From assembly GCA_945861855.1 (NCBI GenBank), contig CAMAWG010000007.1, positions 1 through 60,672 on the forward strand: a stretch of DNA of 60,672 nt. Direction: 5' to 3'. The stretch is from Rhodoplanes serenus. Its GTDB lineage: Bacteria; Pseudomonadota; Alphaproteobacteria; Rhizobiales; Xanthobacteraceae. Below are positions 1 to 8,265 of this stretch, piece after piece. A model generated the notes under the pieces. It was given only the letters and a program-made list of their open reading frames with translations. It was not told where the DNA came from and made no database searches. Each line of letters opens with the position of its first letter. Position 1 is the first letter of the stretch. Made by a program: the position numbers and the translations under genes.

Positions 1-77
1 TCAACCCGCAAACCCTCTCCAACCCGCACGCTGGCCCGCCGCCGGTGACGAAGAGCCGTGTCCGAGAAGCGGCGAAA

Positions 78-112
78 GCGCAAACCAGTCAAGCCAAAAC
101 GCAGGTTTGCGC
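78..112. repeat. 9-bp inverted repeat at the broken helicase end
   Basis: GCGCAAACC at 78-86 is the perfect reverse complement of GGTTTGCGC at 104-112, with a 17-nt loop. The stop codon of the truncated protease-helicase gene (89-91 on the minus strand) lies in the loop. It could be a transcription terminator, a recombination site or chance. There is no clear T-run after the stem on either strand, so the terminator reading is weak. Confidence 0.4.
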
Positions 113-847
113 GACGGGAGAGTCAATGGGATGAATAATGCGGGCTAATAGGTACTCAATCCGCGCGACGAGGGTTTTTGTCTTGCCCGTGCCGGGACCG
201 GCATCGACCATCAGCGGGCCCTCGCTCCAGCGCGCCGCCTCCTGCTGGGCCTTGTCGAGTGGGGCGCCCGGGACGGCTGCCGGCTTGGCCGGCGGCGGGC
301 GCAGCGGCGGCAGGAGCAGGGCGCGCAACGCCTGCATGGTCACGAACTCGACAGGAAGCTCCAGATTGGTTGCAATCGCCGACGGACGAAGCCGGTCGCG
401 CAGCAGCATGTCCCGTAGCCGGTCCGCCGGGATCAGGAATTCCTGCGCGAAGACGTCGGCCTGGACTTCGCGACGTTCACGCGGCGAATAGGCGACCACC
501 CGCTCCGCGCCCATTTCAAACGGTTGCCCGCCAAAAGACGGTTCCGCGCGCCGGATGAGAAACTGGGATTCGTCATGCAGCCAGAAATGCCCAAGTTCGT
601 GCGCCATCACGATCGTTTCGCGCGCCGGATCGAGGTCGGATACGATGCGCACGAAGCCATCGTCCCGTTCGAGCGCACCGATCACGCCTTCGCTATAGAC
701 GGTGCCCGGCTCAAACCGGTCGAGCTGCAATCCTGCTGCTTTGCGGGCGGCGGCCATCAAATCGGAACTGCGTAGAATCGGCGTGCCGTTTTCGACTTCG
801 CTGCGCCGCTGGCGCGCCTGCAATCGGATATCGCGCCAGATATCCAT
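89..847 (-). pseudogene. ImmA/IrrE zinc peptidase fused to a truncated UvrD-like helicase
   Basis: The 252-residue product starts at 847 (MDIWRDIR...), 4 bp after the stop of the upstream gene; a longer reading from 1027 only overlaps that gene. Residues about 20-150 are an ImmA/IrrE (DUF955) peptidase: HELGH at 83-87 gives the two zinc histidines and the catalytic Glu, and a later Glu in a REVQADVFAQEFLIP-type segment is the expected third ligand. After a proline-rich linker, residues 200-235 match the start of a UvrD/Rep superfamily 1 helicase, with a Walker A GPGTGKT at 217-223. The helicase then ends in an unrelated tail after EYLLA, so about 600 residues are missing. ImmA-type proteases cleave XRE repressors, and the next gene upstream encodes an HTH protein. 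The protease half may still fold; the helicase half cannot be active. Confidence 0.8.
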
Positions 848-851
848 CCGA

Positions 852-1475
852 TCATTCCTCTTCCGACAGCCAATAGGCTTTCCTGTCGGACGGCATGTCG
901 GACGCGTTGACTGCTTCGCTCCAACTTCGCGGCTTCCCGGTGGTTGGCAATGAAGCCGCCTTGAACGCGATGCCCTCGCGCATTCCACCCGGCTGGGATT
1001 GTGCGATAATGGCGCGAAGCGCTTCAAGGTCGCGTTGGACCAGTTGCCCGACGGTGCGCAGAAATTTGGTGCTGATCGTCTCCGGCACGATGGCGCCGGA
1101 GTTCACATCGACCATCACCGAGCGCGCGATGCCCACCTTGTCCGCCAGCTCGCGCAGCGGCATGCCGACTTGCTCGGCGGCTTCACGCAAGGACGCGCTT
1201 TGGGCGCGCGCGGAAGCGCCGCGGCGTTTGGCTTCAAAAACCGCATTCAGGGCCGCGCTCCGCGCCTTTGTTTCGAGGCTTGCCATATCCGACACCTCCG
1301 CGCCCACGCGCGATTCCACGTCGAGAACCTCTATGGCGTGAGCCTCGATTTCGGACGCATGTTCCGGATACTCACGCCGCCATGCCGCGACAATCTCGGG
1401 CGTCGGCGCTGAGACCTCGCAGTGAAAGCGGAACAGCACCGCGTCGAGCGACCTATCTTCGTGCTTCGTGTTCAT
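852..1475 (-). CDS. XRE-like helix-turn-helix protein in the sigma/protease operon
   Basis: A 207-residue soluble protein. The start at 1475 is chosen because its ATG overlaps the TGA of the sigma-like gene (ATGA), which indicates translational coupling. Residues about 15-50 are an acidic helical segment with a WRREYPEHASEIE-type motif, resembling the short helical heads of some sigma-associated regulators. Residues about 96-145 look like an XRE/Cro HTH (LREAAEQVGMPLRELADKVG, then a second helix and a short wing). The C-terminus is polar. Its position between a sigma factor and an ImmA protease suggests it is the regulator, or the protease substrate, of the module. The family is not identified with certainty, and an anti-sigma role is possible. 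Confidence 0.6.
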   Translation of the reverse strand: MNTKHEDRSLDAVLFRFHCEVSAPTPEIVAAWRREYPEHASEIEAHAIEVLDVESRVGAEVSDMASLETKARSAALNAVFEAKRRGASARAQSASLREAAEQVGMPLRELADKVGIARSVMVDVNSGAIVPETISTKFLRTVGQLVQRDLEALRAIIAQSQPGGMREGIAFKAASLPTTGKPRSWSEAVNASDMPSDRKAYWLSEEE

Positions 1476-2134
1476 GTCTTCACTCCCAATTCCTGACGGA
1501 TCAATTTCTCGGCTTCGGCGACCCATGTGCGCACGGTCTTGTCGGAGCGTTTCAGCATGCTTGCGATCGTCGGGACATCGGCGCGTTCCGAGACATAATC
1601 GAACCCCGCGCGGCGCAGCAGAAAGGCTTTCCGCTTTTCGTCCGGCAACCGCTGAATCACGTCGAACATGATCGCCGTCTCCTCGGGATTGAGGCTCAAG
1701 CGATCGGCGGGAACGATGTCTTCGCCCTCGTCGTCCTCAGAGAACGGCTCGTAGCGCTCGCGCCGCTTGTCGTCGCGGCGCAGCTCGTCGATCAACCGTT
1801 GCCTGAGCTTGGGGTAGAAGGCGGTCTCGTAACCGAAGCCGTCGGCAGCGTCGGGGTCAAGGATCGCGGCAAACATCTGTGATTGGACATTCTCCAATGC
1901 GTCTTTTCCCCCATTGGGCCGGTTGCGATTGATGCGCTTGGCCAGATAGCGGGTAGCGAGCACGCCGATATGGCTCATCAACTGGCCGAGCAGGCGCTCA
2001 TCCTTGTCCGGATCAAGCCGCCGGCAGGCAGACACGATGTCCTCCGGGCGGTGCTCGCCGAGCTTGCCCGTCTTGACCCGGTCCTGCCATGACGCGCGGT
2101 CAGGACCGGTCGACTGCAATGCGTGCAATGTCAT
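1472..2134 (-). CDS. Sigma-70-like RNA polymerase factor, divergent
   Basis: A 220-residue protein. Residues about 45-125 resemble sigma region 2 in layout (helical, ending in a basic RLIDELRRDDKRRERY-type segment). Residues about 155-215 resemble region 4, with RLPDEKRKAFLLRRAGFDYV followed by an HTH (TIASMLKRSDKTVRTW). An acidic linker (SEDDEGED) joins the two parts. An AAGGAG sits directly against the ATG at 2134, which is too close for normal initiation; a TTG at 2128 would be spaced about 6 nt and may be the true start. It is the first gene of a three-gene minus-strand operon with the HTH and ImmA/helicase genes, and it diverges from the Fic gene. The family assignment is by pattern only. 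Confidence 0.65.
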   Translation of the reverse strand: MTLHALQSTGPDRASWQDRVKTGKLGEHRPEDIVSACRRLDPDKDERLLGQLMSHIGVLATRYLAKRINRNRPNGGKDALENVQSQMFAAILDPDAADGFGYETAFYPKLRQRLIDELRRDDKRRERYEPFSEDDEGEDIVPADRLSLNPEETAIMFDVIQRLPDEKRKAFLLRRAGFDYVSERADVPTIASMLKRSDKTVRTWVAEAEKLIRQELGVKT

Positions 2135-2447
2135 CTCCTTCGCAAGCGGGCCTATGTTCTGGAGCGAAATGGCGAGGCCAAATCCGGTAGGCTGCTTTGA
2201 AAATATATCGAGAAAGTTGCAGCCAGAGGTATCTGATACCGCCGCGATAGATCGGCCACCCTAGCGGCCAAATCCGGTCAACGAATTAGGATTCTATAAT
2301 ATTATCAGTGCATTAGATTGTAGAGAGGAACGGCCAGGGCGGCCCTCTTAAGACCGGCCAAAAGACCGGCCAAATGACCTAGATTATAGATCATTTTTCA
2401 TTTATCATCATGCACTTATTGAAACTAAGAAATCGGCCAAAGACGAC
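2135..2447. promoter_or_regulatory. AT-rich divergent regulatory region with repeated CGGCCAAA boxes
   Basis: This 313-bp gap separates the divergent sigma-like and Fic genes and is far more AT-rich than its surroundings. GGCCAAATCCGGT occurs at 2176-2188 and 2266-2278. AGACCGGCCAAA is an exact 12-bp tandem duplication at 2351-2362 and 2363-2374. CGGCCAAA recurs at 2434-2441, just before the Fic start, and a CGGCCA variant lies near 2253. A TATAAT lies at 2295-2300 on the plus strand, and its reverse complement at 2383-2388 could serve the minus strand; no good -35 box was seen for either. The layout fits several operator sites for one DNA-binding protein, most simply the HTH or sigma protein next door. 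Confidence 0.55.
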
Positions 2448-3638
2448 ATGATTGAAAGCATTCAGCGCATCGAGCCAGTACGCCTTGAAGAGGTGTCGGA
2501 AGCCATCTCCGATGTCGTCGCGGAACTCGCGGCGGCTTCGGCCAAGTTGGGCCACGCCTTGAATCCGCGCACCGCGGCCAGTCTCGCCGCCCTCGTGCGG
2601 ATCATGAACAGCTACTACAGCAACCTCATCGAGGGGCATAACACCCGGCCTAAAGACATCGAACGTGCGCTCGCCGGACAGTTCGATGACGATCGCGAGC
2701 GCCGTAATCTACAGATCGAGGCGGCCGCGCATGTGCGCGTCCAGGCCGAAGTGGATCTGATGTACACAAAAGACCGCTTGCCGGAACCGGCCTCGGTTGA
2801 CTTCATCCTTTGGCTTCATCGCGAATTCTATCGAGACGCGCCGCAGGAAATGCTGCGCATTCGTGCCGTCGACCGTGAGTTCGTCATGGAGCCGGGCGCA
2901 TGGCGCTCGCGACCGGAACACGATGTGGCGGTCGGCAGGCATCAGCCGCCTTCCAGTCACCGCGTCGCGGATTTCATGACCTATTTCGCCGATCGCTACC
3001 GCTTTGACCGATTGGGCAAAGCCGCGCGTATCCTGGCCATCCCGGCGGCGCACCACCGGTTCAACTACATTCATCCCTTCCCGGACGGGAATGGTCGCGT
3101 CAGCAGGCTGATGAGTCACGGCATGGCGCACATCGCCGGCATCGGCGCTCACGGGTTGTGGTCGATTTCCCGAGGGCTCGCGCGCGGCCTGGAGAGCCGG
3201 GGCGATTACAAGCGCATGATGGACCACGCCGACATGCTCCGGCAGGGCGATCTCGACGGCCGCGGAAACCTCTCGCAGCGCGCATTGACCGAGTTCATCT
3301 TGTGGTTTTTGCGCGTGTGTCTCGATCAGGTCACCTTTATGTCGGACCTGTTCGAGCTCGACACCCTGACAAAGCGGCTCCGCGCCTTTGTCGAGCGCAG
3401 CGAAAAGCTGAAGCCGGAATCCGCCCGGTTGCTGGAAGAAGCGCTCATTCGCGGAGAATTCGAGCGCGGGGACGTGCCGCGCATCACCGGCTTGCCCGAA
3501 CGAACCGCGCGACGCGTGTTTAATGATGTGATCGTCGCAGGTCTTTTAGCATCGGACACTCCGAAAGGGCCTATGTCGCTTCGCTTCCCTATCGAGACGC
3601 TCGACATTCTGTTCCCCCGGTTATTCCCAGAGACCTAG
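2448..3638 (+). CDS. Fic family AMP-transferase with built-in inhibitory helix
   Basis: A full-length 396-residue Fic protein. Fic enzymes transfer AMP (sometimes another phosphate group) from a nucleotide to a hydroxyl of a target protein. The catalytic motif HPFPDGNGR is complete at residues 209-217, with His209 as the base. An N-terminal inhibitory motif of the (S/T)xxxE(G/N) type is present as S58-NLI-E62-G63, so this is a class II Fic that restrains itself and needs no separate antitoxin; none is encoded nearby. The C-terminus (about 325-385) looks like a winged helix. There is no strong Shine-Dalgarno sequence before the ATG. It lies in the AT-flanked accessory island between broken genes. 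The target protein cannot be read from sequence. Confidence 0.9.
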   Translation: MIESIQRIEPVRLEEVSEAISDVVAELAAASAKLGHALNPRTAASLAALVRIMNSYYSNLIEGHNTRPKDIERALAGQFDDDRERRNLQIEAAAHVRVQAEVDLMYTKDRLPEPASVDFILWLHREFYRDAPQEMLRIRAVDREFVMEPGAWRSRPEHDVAVGRHQPPSSHRVADFMTYFADRYRFDRLGKAARILAIPAAHHRFNYIHPFPDGNGRVSRLMSHGMAHIAGIGAHGLWSISRGLARGLESRGDYKRMMDHADMLRQGDLDGRGNLSQRALTEFILWFLRVCLDQVTFMSDLFELDTLTKRLRAFVERSEKLKPESARLLEEALIRGEFERGDVPRITGLPERTARRVFNDVIVAGLLASDTPKGPMSLRFPIETLDILFPRLFPET

Positions 3639-3651
3639 CGCGGTACGCCCC

Positions 3652-3909
3652 ATGAAGTTCATCCATTCCTCCGATCTGCAAATCGGCAAGGCTTTTGGCA
3701 CCTTCATGCCTGAGACGGCGACTGTTCTGCAGGACGCGCGCCAAGCCGTGGTCCGCACGCTCGGTGAACTCGCGGTGAAGAACGGCGCATCCGCCGTTCT
3801 GATTGCGGGTGACATCTACGACAAGCAGCAGATATCCCAGCAAACGCTCGCACGGGCTGCAGCGAGGTTCCTCCCTGCGCGCATTGCGGCGGTTCGGCGC
3901 GTTCGCTAG
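3652..3909 (+). pseudogene. N-terminal stump of an SbcD-like DNA repair exonuclease
   Basis: An 85-residue reading frame. Residues 1-65 match the start of SbcD/YhaO-type metallophosphoesterases: the metal motif near the N-terminus (MKFIHSSDLQIGKAF, Asp8), then a second metal motif AGDIYD at about 47-52. The usual third, fourth and fifth phosphoesterase motifs (GNHD, GH, GHxH) are absent. From about residue 66 the sequence becomes Arg/Ala-rich and unlike the family, so the gene is cut near base 3845. A full-length enzyme is about 350-420 residues. It begins 13 bp after the Fic stop codon, so it was probably cotranscribed with Fic. It marks the right-hand broken edge of the island. Confidence 0.7.
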
Positions 3910-3945
3910 ACATTTCGCTGAACTGCGCGGAGGCCGAAGACAGGA

Positions 3946-4908
3946 ATGCAATACACCACGCTGGGTAGGACCGGGCTTAAGGTCAGCGTCGCAGGGCTGG
4001 GCTGCGGCGGGTTCAGCCGCCTCGGCCTCCCGTCCGGCAAGACCGAAGACGAGGCCGCGCGGCTCATCCTCGACGCCGTGGACCTGGGCATCAACCTTCT
4101 CGACACCGCGCCGGTCTACGGCACCGAAGCGGCGGTCGGAAAGGCGCTGAAGTCCATTCCGCGGCCGTCGGTCGTCGTCGCCACCAAGGCCTTCGTTCAC
4201 CGCAACGATGAATGGTGGACGCCGGAGCGGGTGATCGCGAGCCTGGACAATTCGCTCCGGCTGTTGGGCACCGACTACGTCGACGTGTTCCAGTTGCACG
4301 GGATCATGCCGTATGAATACGACCATGCCCTGAATACCATCGGGCCCGTGCTGCTGGAGCAGAAGGCCAAGGGCAAGATCAGGCACATCGGCATCACCGA
4401 GCAGCCGACCGAGGATTTTTCGCACGAGATGCTGGTCCGCGCCACGCAGGACGGCATCTGGGAGGTATTCATGGTGGCCTTCCATATGATGCACCACAGC
4501 GCGCGGCGCCAGCTTTTCCCGCTCACGCGGGACAAGCGCATCGGCACACTGTTGATGTTTGCCGTGCGCAGCATCTTTGCCAGGCCTGAACGGGTCGTGG
4601 CGGCGCTCCGCGACGCGGCCGCGAAGGGCAAGATCGACGCCTCGCTCGGCGAAAGCGCCGAACCGCTCGGCTTCCTCATTCACGAAAGCGGCGCGGCCAA
4701 CATCACCGAGGCGGCGTATCGCTTTGCCCGCCACGAGCCGGGCGTGGATGTGGTGCTGTTCGGCACCGGCGACGCCGGGCATCTGCGCACCAACGTCGCG
4801 TCCCTGCTCAAGCCGCCATTGCCCGATGCCGACCGCGAGAGGCTTGCGACGCTGTTCGGCCAGTTGACCGGCGTCGGAATGGACTCCGCGCCGATGCAGA
4901 CAAAGTGA
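3946..4908 (+). CDS. Aldo/keto reductase
   Basis: A 320-residue cytosolic NADPH-dependent carbonyl reductase of the AKR superfamily. The (beta/alpha)8 barrel tetrad is present: Asp53 and Tyr58 in LLDTAPVYG, Lys81 in VVVATKAF, and His118 in VFQLHG. The N-terminus MQYTTLGRTGLKVSVAGLGCGG is typical of the oxidoreductase branch that also includes D-threo-aldose dehydrogenases. GGAGG at 3929-3933 lies 12 nt before the start. It is the first intact gene to the right of the accessory island and probably belongs to the native chromosome. The physiological substrate is unknown. Confidence 0.9.
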   Translation: MQYTTLGRTGLKVSVAGLGCGGFSRLGLPSGKTEDEAARLILDAVDLGINLLDTAPVYGTEAAVGKALKSIPRPSVVVATKAFVHRNDEWWTPERVIASLDNSLRLLGTDYVDVFQLHGIMPYEYDHALNTIGPVLLEQKAKGKIRHIGITEQPTEDFSHEMLVRATQDGIWEVFMVAFHMMHHSARRQLFPLTRDKRIGTLLMFAVRSIFARPERVVAALRDAAAKGKIDASLGESAEPLGFLIHESGAANITEAAYRFARHEPGVDVVLFGTGDAGHLRTNVASLLKPPLPDADRERLATLFGQLTGVGMDSAPMQTK

Positions 4909-4920
4909 GCTGAACCGTTA

Positions 4921-5301
4921 TCAGTTCGCCGTCGTGGTCGCTCCGGCGTTCGGCTGTTTTGGCGGATTTGCCTTGACCACGCCGGCCTGCGTCAGCGCCG
5001 CGCCGACCTGTTGCATGCGGTTGATCAATTCCACCGCGGCGGTGGGGGTGAGAACCATCCGCTGCGCGGGATAGCGGCGGCCGGTGACGGGCGTGTTGGG
5101 CTTCACTTCGTCGAGCCGGGTGATGCCGAACTCAAGCCGCAGCGACTGACCGTCGAAATAGACGTGGTTGATGGAATCGGCGAATGTCTCCTGGCATTCC
5201 GGCCGGTCGACATAGCGGACCGTCGCGGATTGCGCTTCTCCGGGTTTCGCCGGCGAAGGATTGGCCGACGGTGCCGTGCCCAGTTTGATGTCGCCTGTCA
5301 T
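4921..5301 (-). CDS. Small conserved hypothetical protein
   Basis: A 126-residue soluble protein. The start at 5301 (MTGDIKLG) is preferred over 5331 because GGGGAGAG lies just upstream of it. The N-terminal third is rich in Pro, Ala and Ser. The core carries a tyrosine/arginine-rich strand pattern (TVRYVDRPECQETFADSI, then YFDGQSLRLEFGITRLD), and the C-terminal part has RMVLTPTAAVELINRMQQVG. This faintly resembles small DUF3467-like proteins, but I do not assign it. There is no signal peptide or membrane segment. It converges on the aldo/keto reductase with a 12-bp gap. Confidence 0.6.
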   Translation of the reverse strand: MTGDIKLGTAPSANPSPAKPGEAQSATVRYVDRPECQETFADSINHVYFDGQSLRLEFGITRLDEVKPNTPVTGRRYPAQRMVLTPTAAVELINRMQQVGAALTQAGVVKANPPKQPNAGATTTAN

Positions 5302-5444
5302 CCGTCTCTCCCCTTGTGCTACGCCCGGCACGAATGGCGGGCGCGTTGCGGCAATTATAGACTATTCGCGCGTCTGGATAGGTCCTCTAAAATCGGCTTT
5401 GCGTTGGCCCCTCGGGTGCGGGCCAGGGTCTCAAGGAAGCTTCG

Positions 5445-6479
5445 ATGAAGGCAATGGTTTTGAAGGGTCCGAACCTGCCGTTCGAGCGGGTCGAGCGGCC
5501 CGATCCGGTCGCGGGGCCGGGCGAAGCGGTGGCCCGCGTCTTCACCTGCGGCGCCGGCCTGACCATCCAGCACGTCAAGGCCGGGCGGCGGAAGGTGCAG
5601 TTCCCGCGCATCATCGGCCACGAGATCTCCGGCGAGATCGTCGAGGCAGGCCCCGGCGTGACCGGACTCAAGGTCGGCGATGCCGTGACCACATATTTCT
5701 ATCTCGACTGCGGCCATTGCCGCTGGTGCCTGACCGGCTTTGAGCCGCTGTGCGAGAACAGCGGCGGCCAGATCGGGCTTGAATGCGATGGCGCCTATGC
5801 CGACTACGTCAAGCTTCCGGCGCGGAACTTCATCAAGCTGCCGGAAGGTCTCGACCACAAGAAGCACCCCGCCGAGATCGGCGTGGTCACCGACGCGCTG
5901 GCGACGCCCTACAAGGTGCTGCGCCGGGCGCGGGTGAGGGCGGGCGAGACCGTCGCTGTGATTGGCGCCGGCGGCGGGCTCGGCATCCATCAACTGATGA
6001 TGGCGAAATGGGCGAGGGCGCGCGTGATAGCGGTGGATACGAAGCCCGGGAAATTCGACGCCTGCCGGAAAGCAGGGGCCGACGAGGTGGTCGATGCGAG
6101 CACGGGCCGCGTCGCCGAGCAGTTGCTGGAATTGACGGGCGGCAAGGGCGTCGACGTGGTGGTCGATTACGTCTCCGCGACGGCGACGCTCGAAGCCGGC
6201 TGCAAGGCGCTGGCCCGGCGCGGCCGCCTGGTCACGCTCGGCGGCTCGGGCAAGCCTTTCCAGGCGTCCGCGGCCGACATGCTCAACAAGGAGCAGGATT
6301 TGCTGGGCAGCCGCTACGTCACGCGCAGCGACGTCCTGGAATCGCTCGATCTCGTCGCCCGCGGCGAAGTCTTTCCGCTGGTCTCGGTGCTACGTCCACT
6401 GGAAGAGGCGGAGGCTGTGCACGAGCTTGTCGAGCGCGGCGAGGTGATCGGCCGCGCGGCGCTTCGCATCAACGGGTGA
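5445..6479 (+). CDS. Zinc-dependent alcohol dehydrogenase (MDR family)
   Basis: A 344-residue medium-chain dehydrogenase. Cys35 and the GHE motif (His59, Glu60) provide the catalytic zinc site. The structural zinc site is complete: Cys89, Cys92, Cys95 and Cys103. A Rossmann motif, VAVIGAGGGLG, lies near residue 172. It probably oxidises an alcohol or reduces an aldehyde with NAD(P). It is the first gene of a tight plus-strand operon (3-bp gap to the GST gene, then Ldh-type dehydrogenase and hydrolase), which suggests a role in a shared catabolic route. The substrate is not deducible. Confidence 0.9.
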   Translation: MKAMVLKGPNLPFERVERPDPVAGPGEAVARVFTCGAGLTIQHVKAGRRKVQFPRIIGHEISGEIVEAGPGVTGLKVGDAVTTYFYLDCGHCRWCLTGFEPLCENSGGQIGLECDGAYADYVKLPARNFIKLPEGLDHKKHPAEIGVVTDALATPYKVLRRARVRAGETVAVIGAGGGLGIHQLMMAKWARARVIAVDTKPGKFDACRKAGADEVVDASTGRVAEQLLELTGGKGVDVVVDYVSATATLEAGCKALARRGRLVTLGGSGKPFQASAADMLNKEQDLLGSRYVTRSDVLESLDLVARGEVFPLVSVLRPLEEAEAVHELVERGEVIGRAALRING

Positions 6480-6482
6480 ACG

Positions 6483-7214
6483 ATGATCGATTTGTATTCA
6501 TGGCCGACCTCGAACGGCCACAAGGTCCACATCATGCTCGAGGAATGCGGGCTGCCGTACCGGGCGCATCCGGTGGTGATCGGCAAGGGCGAGCAGTTCC
6601 AGCCCTGGTTCCTCAAGATCAGCCCGAACAACAAGACGCCGGCGATGATCGACCGCGACGGGCCGGGTGGCCAGGAAATCTCGCTGTTCGAATCCGGCGC
6701 GATCCTGTTCTACCTCGCCGAGAAGGCCGGCCGGTTCTTTCCCACCGAGCCGGGGAAGCGCCACGACTGCATGCAATGGCTGATGTTCCAGATGTCGAGC
6801 GTCGGCCCGATGCTCGGCCAGGCGCATGTGTTCTACAAGTACGGCCCCGACCATCATCCGCGCGAGAAGCTGGAGGTCGGCATCGAGCGCTACGTGCGCC
6901 AGGCCAACCGGCTCTACAATGTCATGGACCTGCATCTCGCCACCCGCGAGTGGTTCGCCGCCGGCGAATACACCATCGCCGACATGGCGGTGTTTCCGTG
7001 GCTGCGCATGCCGTCGTTCCACGGCGTCGAGATCGACGAGTATCCCAACGTGAAGCGCTGGCGCGACCGGATTGCCGAACGGCCGGCGGTGCTGCGCGCG
7101 CTGGAGGTGCTCAAGTCGAACAACCGCTTCGTCAAGCACAGCGACGAGGAATGGGACCTCCAGTTCGGCGCGACGCAGTTCGCCCGCCGCGATGCCTCCG
7201 GAAAGATCGTGTGA
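6483..7214 (+). CDS. Glutathione S-transferase family protein
   Basis: A 243-residue cytosolic GST. The N-terminal thioredoxin-fold domain (1-85) has the start MIDLYSWPTSNGHKV, a cis-Pro segment in SPNNKTPAMID and the glutathione gamma-glutamyl contact in ESGAILFYLAEK. The C-terminal helical domain follows, with YTIADMAVFPWLRM as the conserved N-capping region. The style is that of the YfcG/YghU (Nu-class) group, which acts on disulfides and peroxides. It sits 3 bp after the alcohol dehydrogenase and 7 bp before the next gene. Confidence 0.88.
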   Translation: MIDLYSWPTSNGHKVHIMLEECGLPYRAHPVVIGKGEQFQPWFLKISPNNKTPAMIDRDGPGGQEISLFESGAILFYLAEKAGRFFPTEPGKRHDCMQWLMFQMSSVGPMLGQAHVFYKYGPDHHPREKLEVGIERYVRQANRLYNVMDLHLATREWFAAGEYTIADMAVFPWLRMPSFHGVEIDEYPNVKRWRDRIAERPAVLRALEVLKSNNRFVKHSDEEWDLQFGATQFARRDASGKIV

Positions 7215-7221
7215 GGGCATC

Positions 7222-8265
7222 GTGAGCGAGCGCATCCTCATCGCGGCCGAGCCGCTGCGCGCCTTTGCGCGCGACATCTTCCGCAAGGCCGGCCTCGCCG
7301 AGGAGCAGGCCACGGTCACCGCCGAAGTGCTGGTTTGGGCCGATCTGCGCGGCCTGCCTTCGCACGGGGTGCTTCGCATTCCGCGCTATGTGAGCTGGAT
7401 CGGCAGCGGCCTGATCAACGCCAAAGCCGCGCCGAAGGTTGTGCTGCGCAAGGGCGCGGTGGCGAAGATCGACGGCGAGGGCGCCATCGGCCCCGCCGCC
7501 ATGGCGCCAGCGGTGGATACCGCGATCGCGCAGGCCCGCGAGCACGCGGTGGGCTGGGTGCTGGTGCAGGATCACACCCATGCCGGCGCCATCGGCTTCT
7601 ATGCCGCGCGCGTGGCGGAGGCGGGCTTCGCGGCGATCGTGATGTCGGCGCTGCGGCCGTTCATGGCCTACCACGGCACGCGCGGCTCGGTTGTCTCGAC
7701 CAATCCGCTCGCCATCGCCATGCCGGGCGGGCTGCTGCTCGACATGTCCACCTCGGCAAGCTCGCGCGGCAAGCTGGAAATGGCCAAGGCCGCCGGCAAG
7801 CCGCTCGCGCCGGGCATCGCGCTCGACCGCGACGGGCGGCCGACCGTCGATCCGAGTGCAGCCGAGACGCTGACGCCGATGGCCGGCCCGAAGGGCGCGG
7901 GGCTCTCGCTGATGATCGAGGCCCTCACCAGCCTCGCGCTTGGCAATCCGCTCATCGCCACCGCGCTGAACGACCCGAAACTGATAACGAACTATCGCCA
8001 GAACAGCCTCGTGGTCGCCATGGACCCGGCCGTTCTCGGCGACGCGGATCAGCTCAAGGCCAATGTCGATGTTCTGGCGCAGACCATCAAGGCGCAGCCG
8101 CGCGCCGAAGGCTTTGACGAAATCCTGATGCCGGGTGAACGCGGCGCGCGCGACATCGCGCGGCGCAGCCGCGAGGGAGTTTCGATACCCTACAAGACAT
8201 GGCAGGACATCGCCGGGGTCGCGCGCCAATTCGATATCACTCCACCCAGTGGGACAAACGTATGA
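7222..8265 (+). CDS. Ldh family NAD(P)-dependent dehydrogenase (malate/L-lactate type)
   Basis: A 347-residue protein of the MDH2/Ldh family, which oxidises 2-hydroxyacids such as malate, lactate, ureidoglycolate and sulfolactate. A GTG at 7222 is chosen as start: the family begins at this point, and an upstream extension would overlap the GST gene. Family hallmarks visible are ADLRGLPSHGVLRIPRYV near residue 45, the His-containing DHTHAGAIGFYA, the nicotinamide-site TNPLAIAMPGG, and GPKGAGLSLMIE. The stop overlaps the ATG of the next gene (ATGA), so the two are coupled. Confidence 0.88.
   Translation: MSERILIAAEPLRAFARDIFRKAGLAEEQATVTAEVLVWADLRGLPSHGVLRIPRYVSWIGSGLINAKAAPKVVLRKGAVAKIDGEGAIGPAAMAPAVDTAIAQAREHAVGWVLVQDHTHAGAIGFYAARVAEAGFAAIVMSALRPFMAYHGTRGSVVSTNPLAIAMPGGLLLDMSTSASSRGKLEMAKAAGKPLAPGIALDRDGRPTVDPSAAETLTPMAGPKGAGLSLMIEALTSLALGNPLIATALNDPKLITNYRQNSLVVAMDPAVLGDADQLKANVDVLAQTIKAQPRAEGFDEILMPGERGARDIARRSREGVSIPYKTWQDIAGVARQFDITPPSGTNV

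Noticed and set aside
1028-1341. Plus-strand frames opposite the HTH and sigma-like genes
   Set aside because: They lack domains, and the minus-strand genes are tied together by start/stop overlaps.
2351-2374. The tandem 12-bp repeat as a possible CRISPR remnant
   Set aside because: The units abut without spacers and are too short; operator boxes explain them better.
5783-7225. A 480-codon plus-strand frame across the alcohol dehydrogenase and GST genes
   Set aside because: It is out of frame with both real genes and has no recognisable motif.
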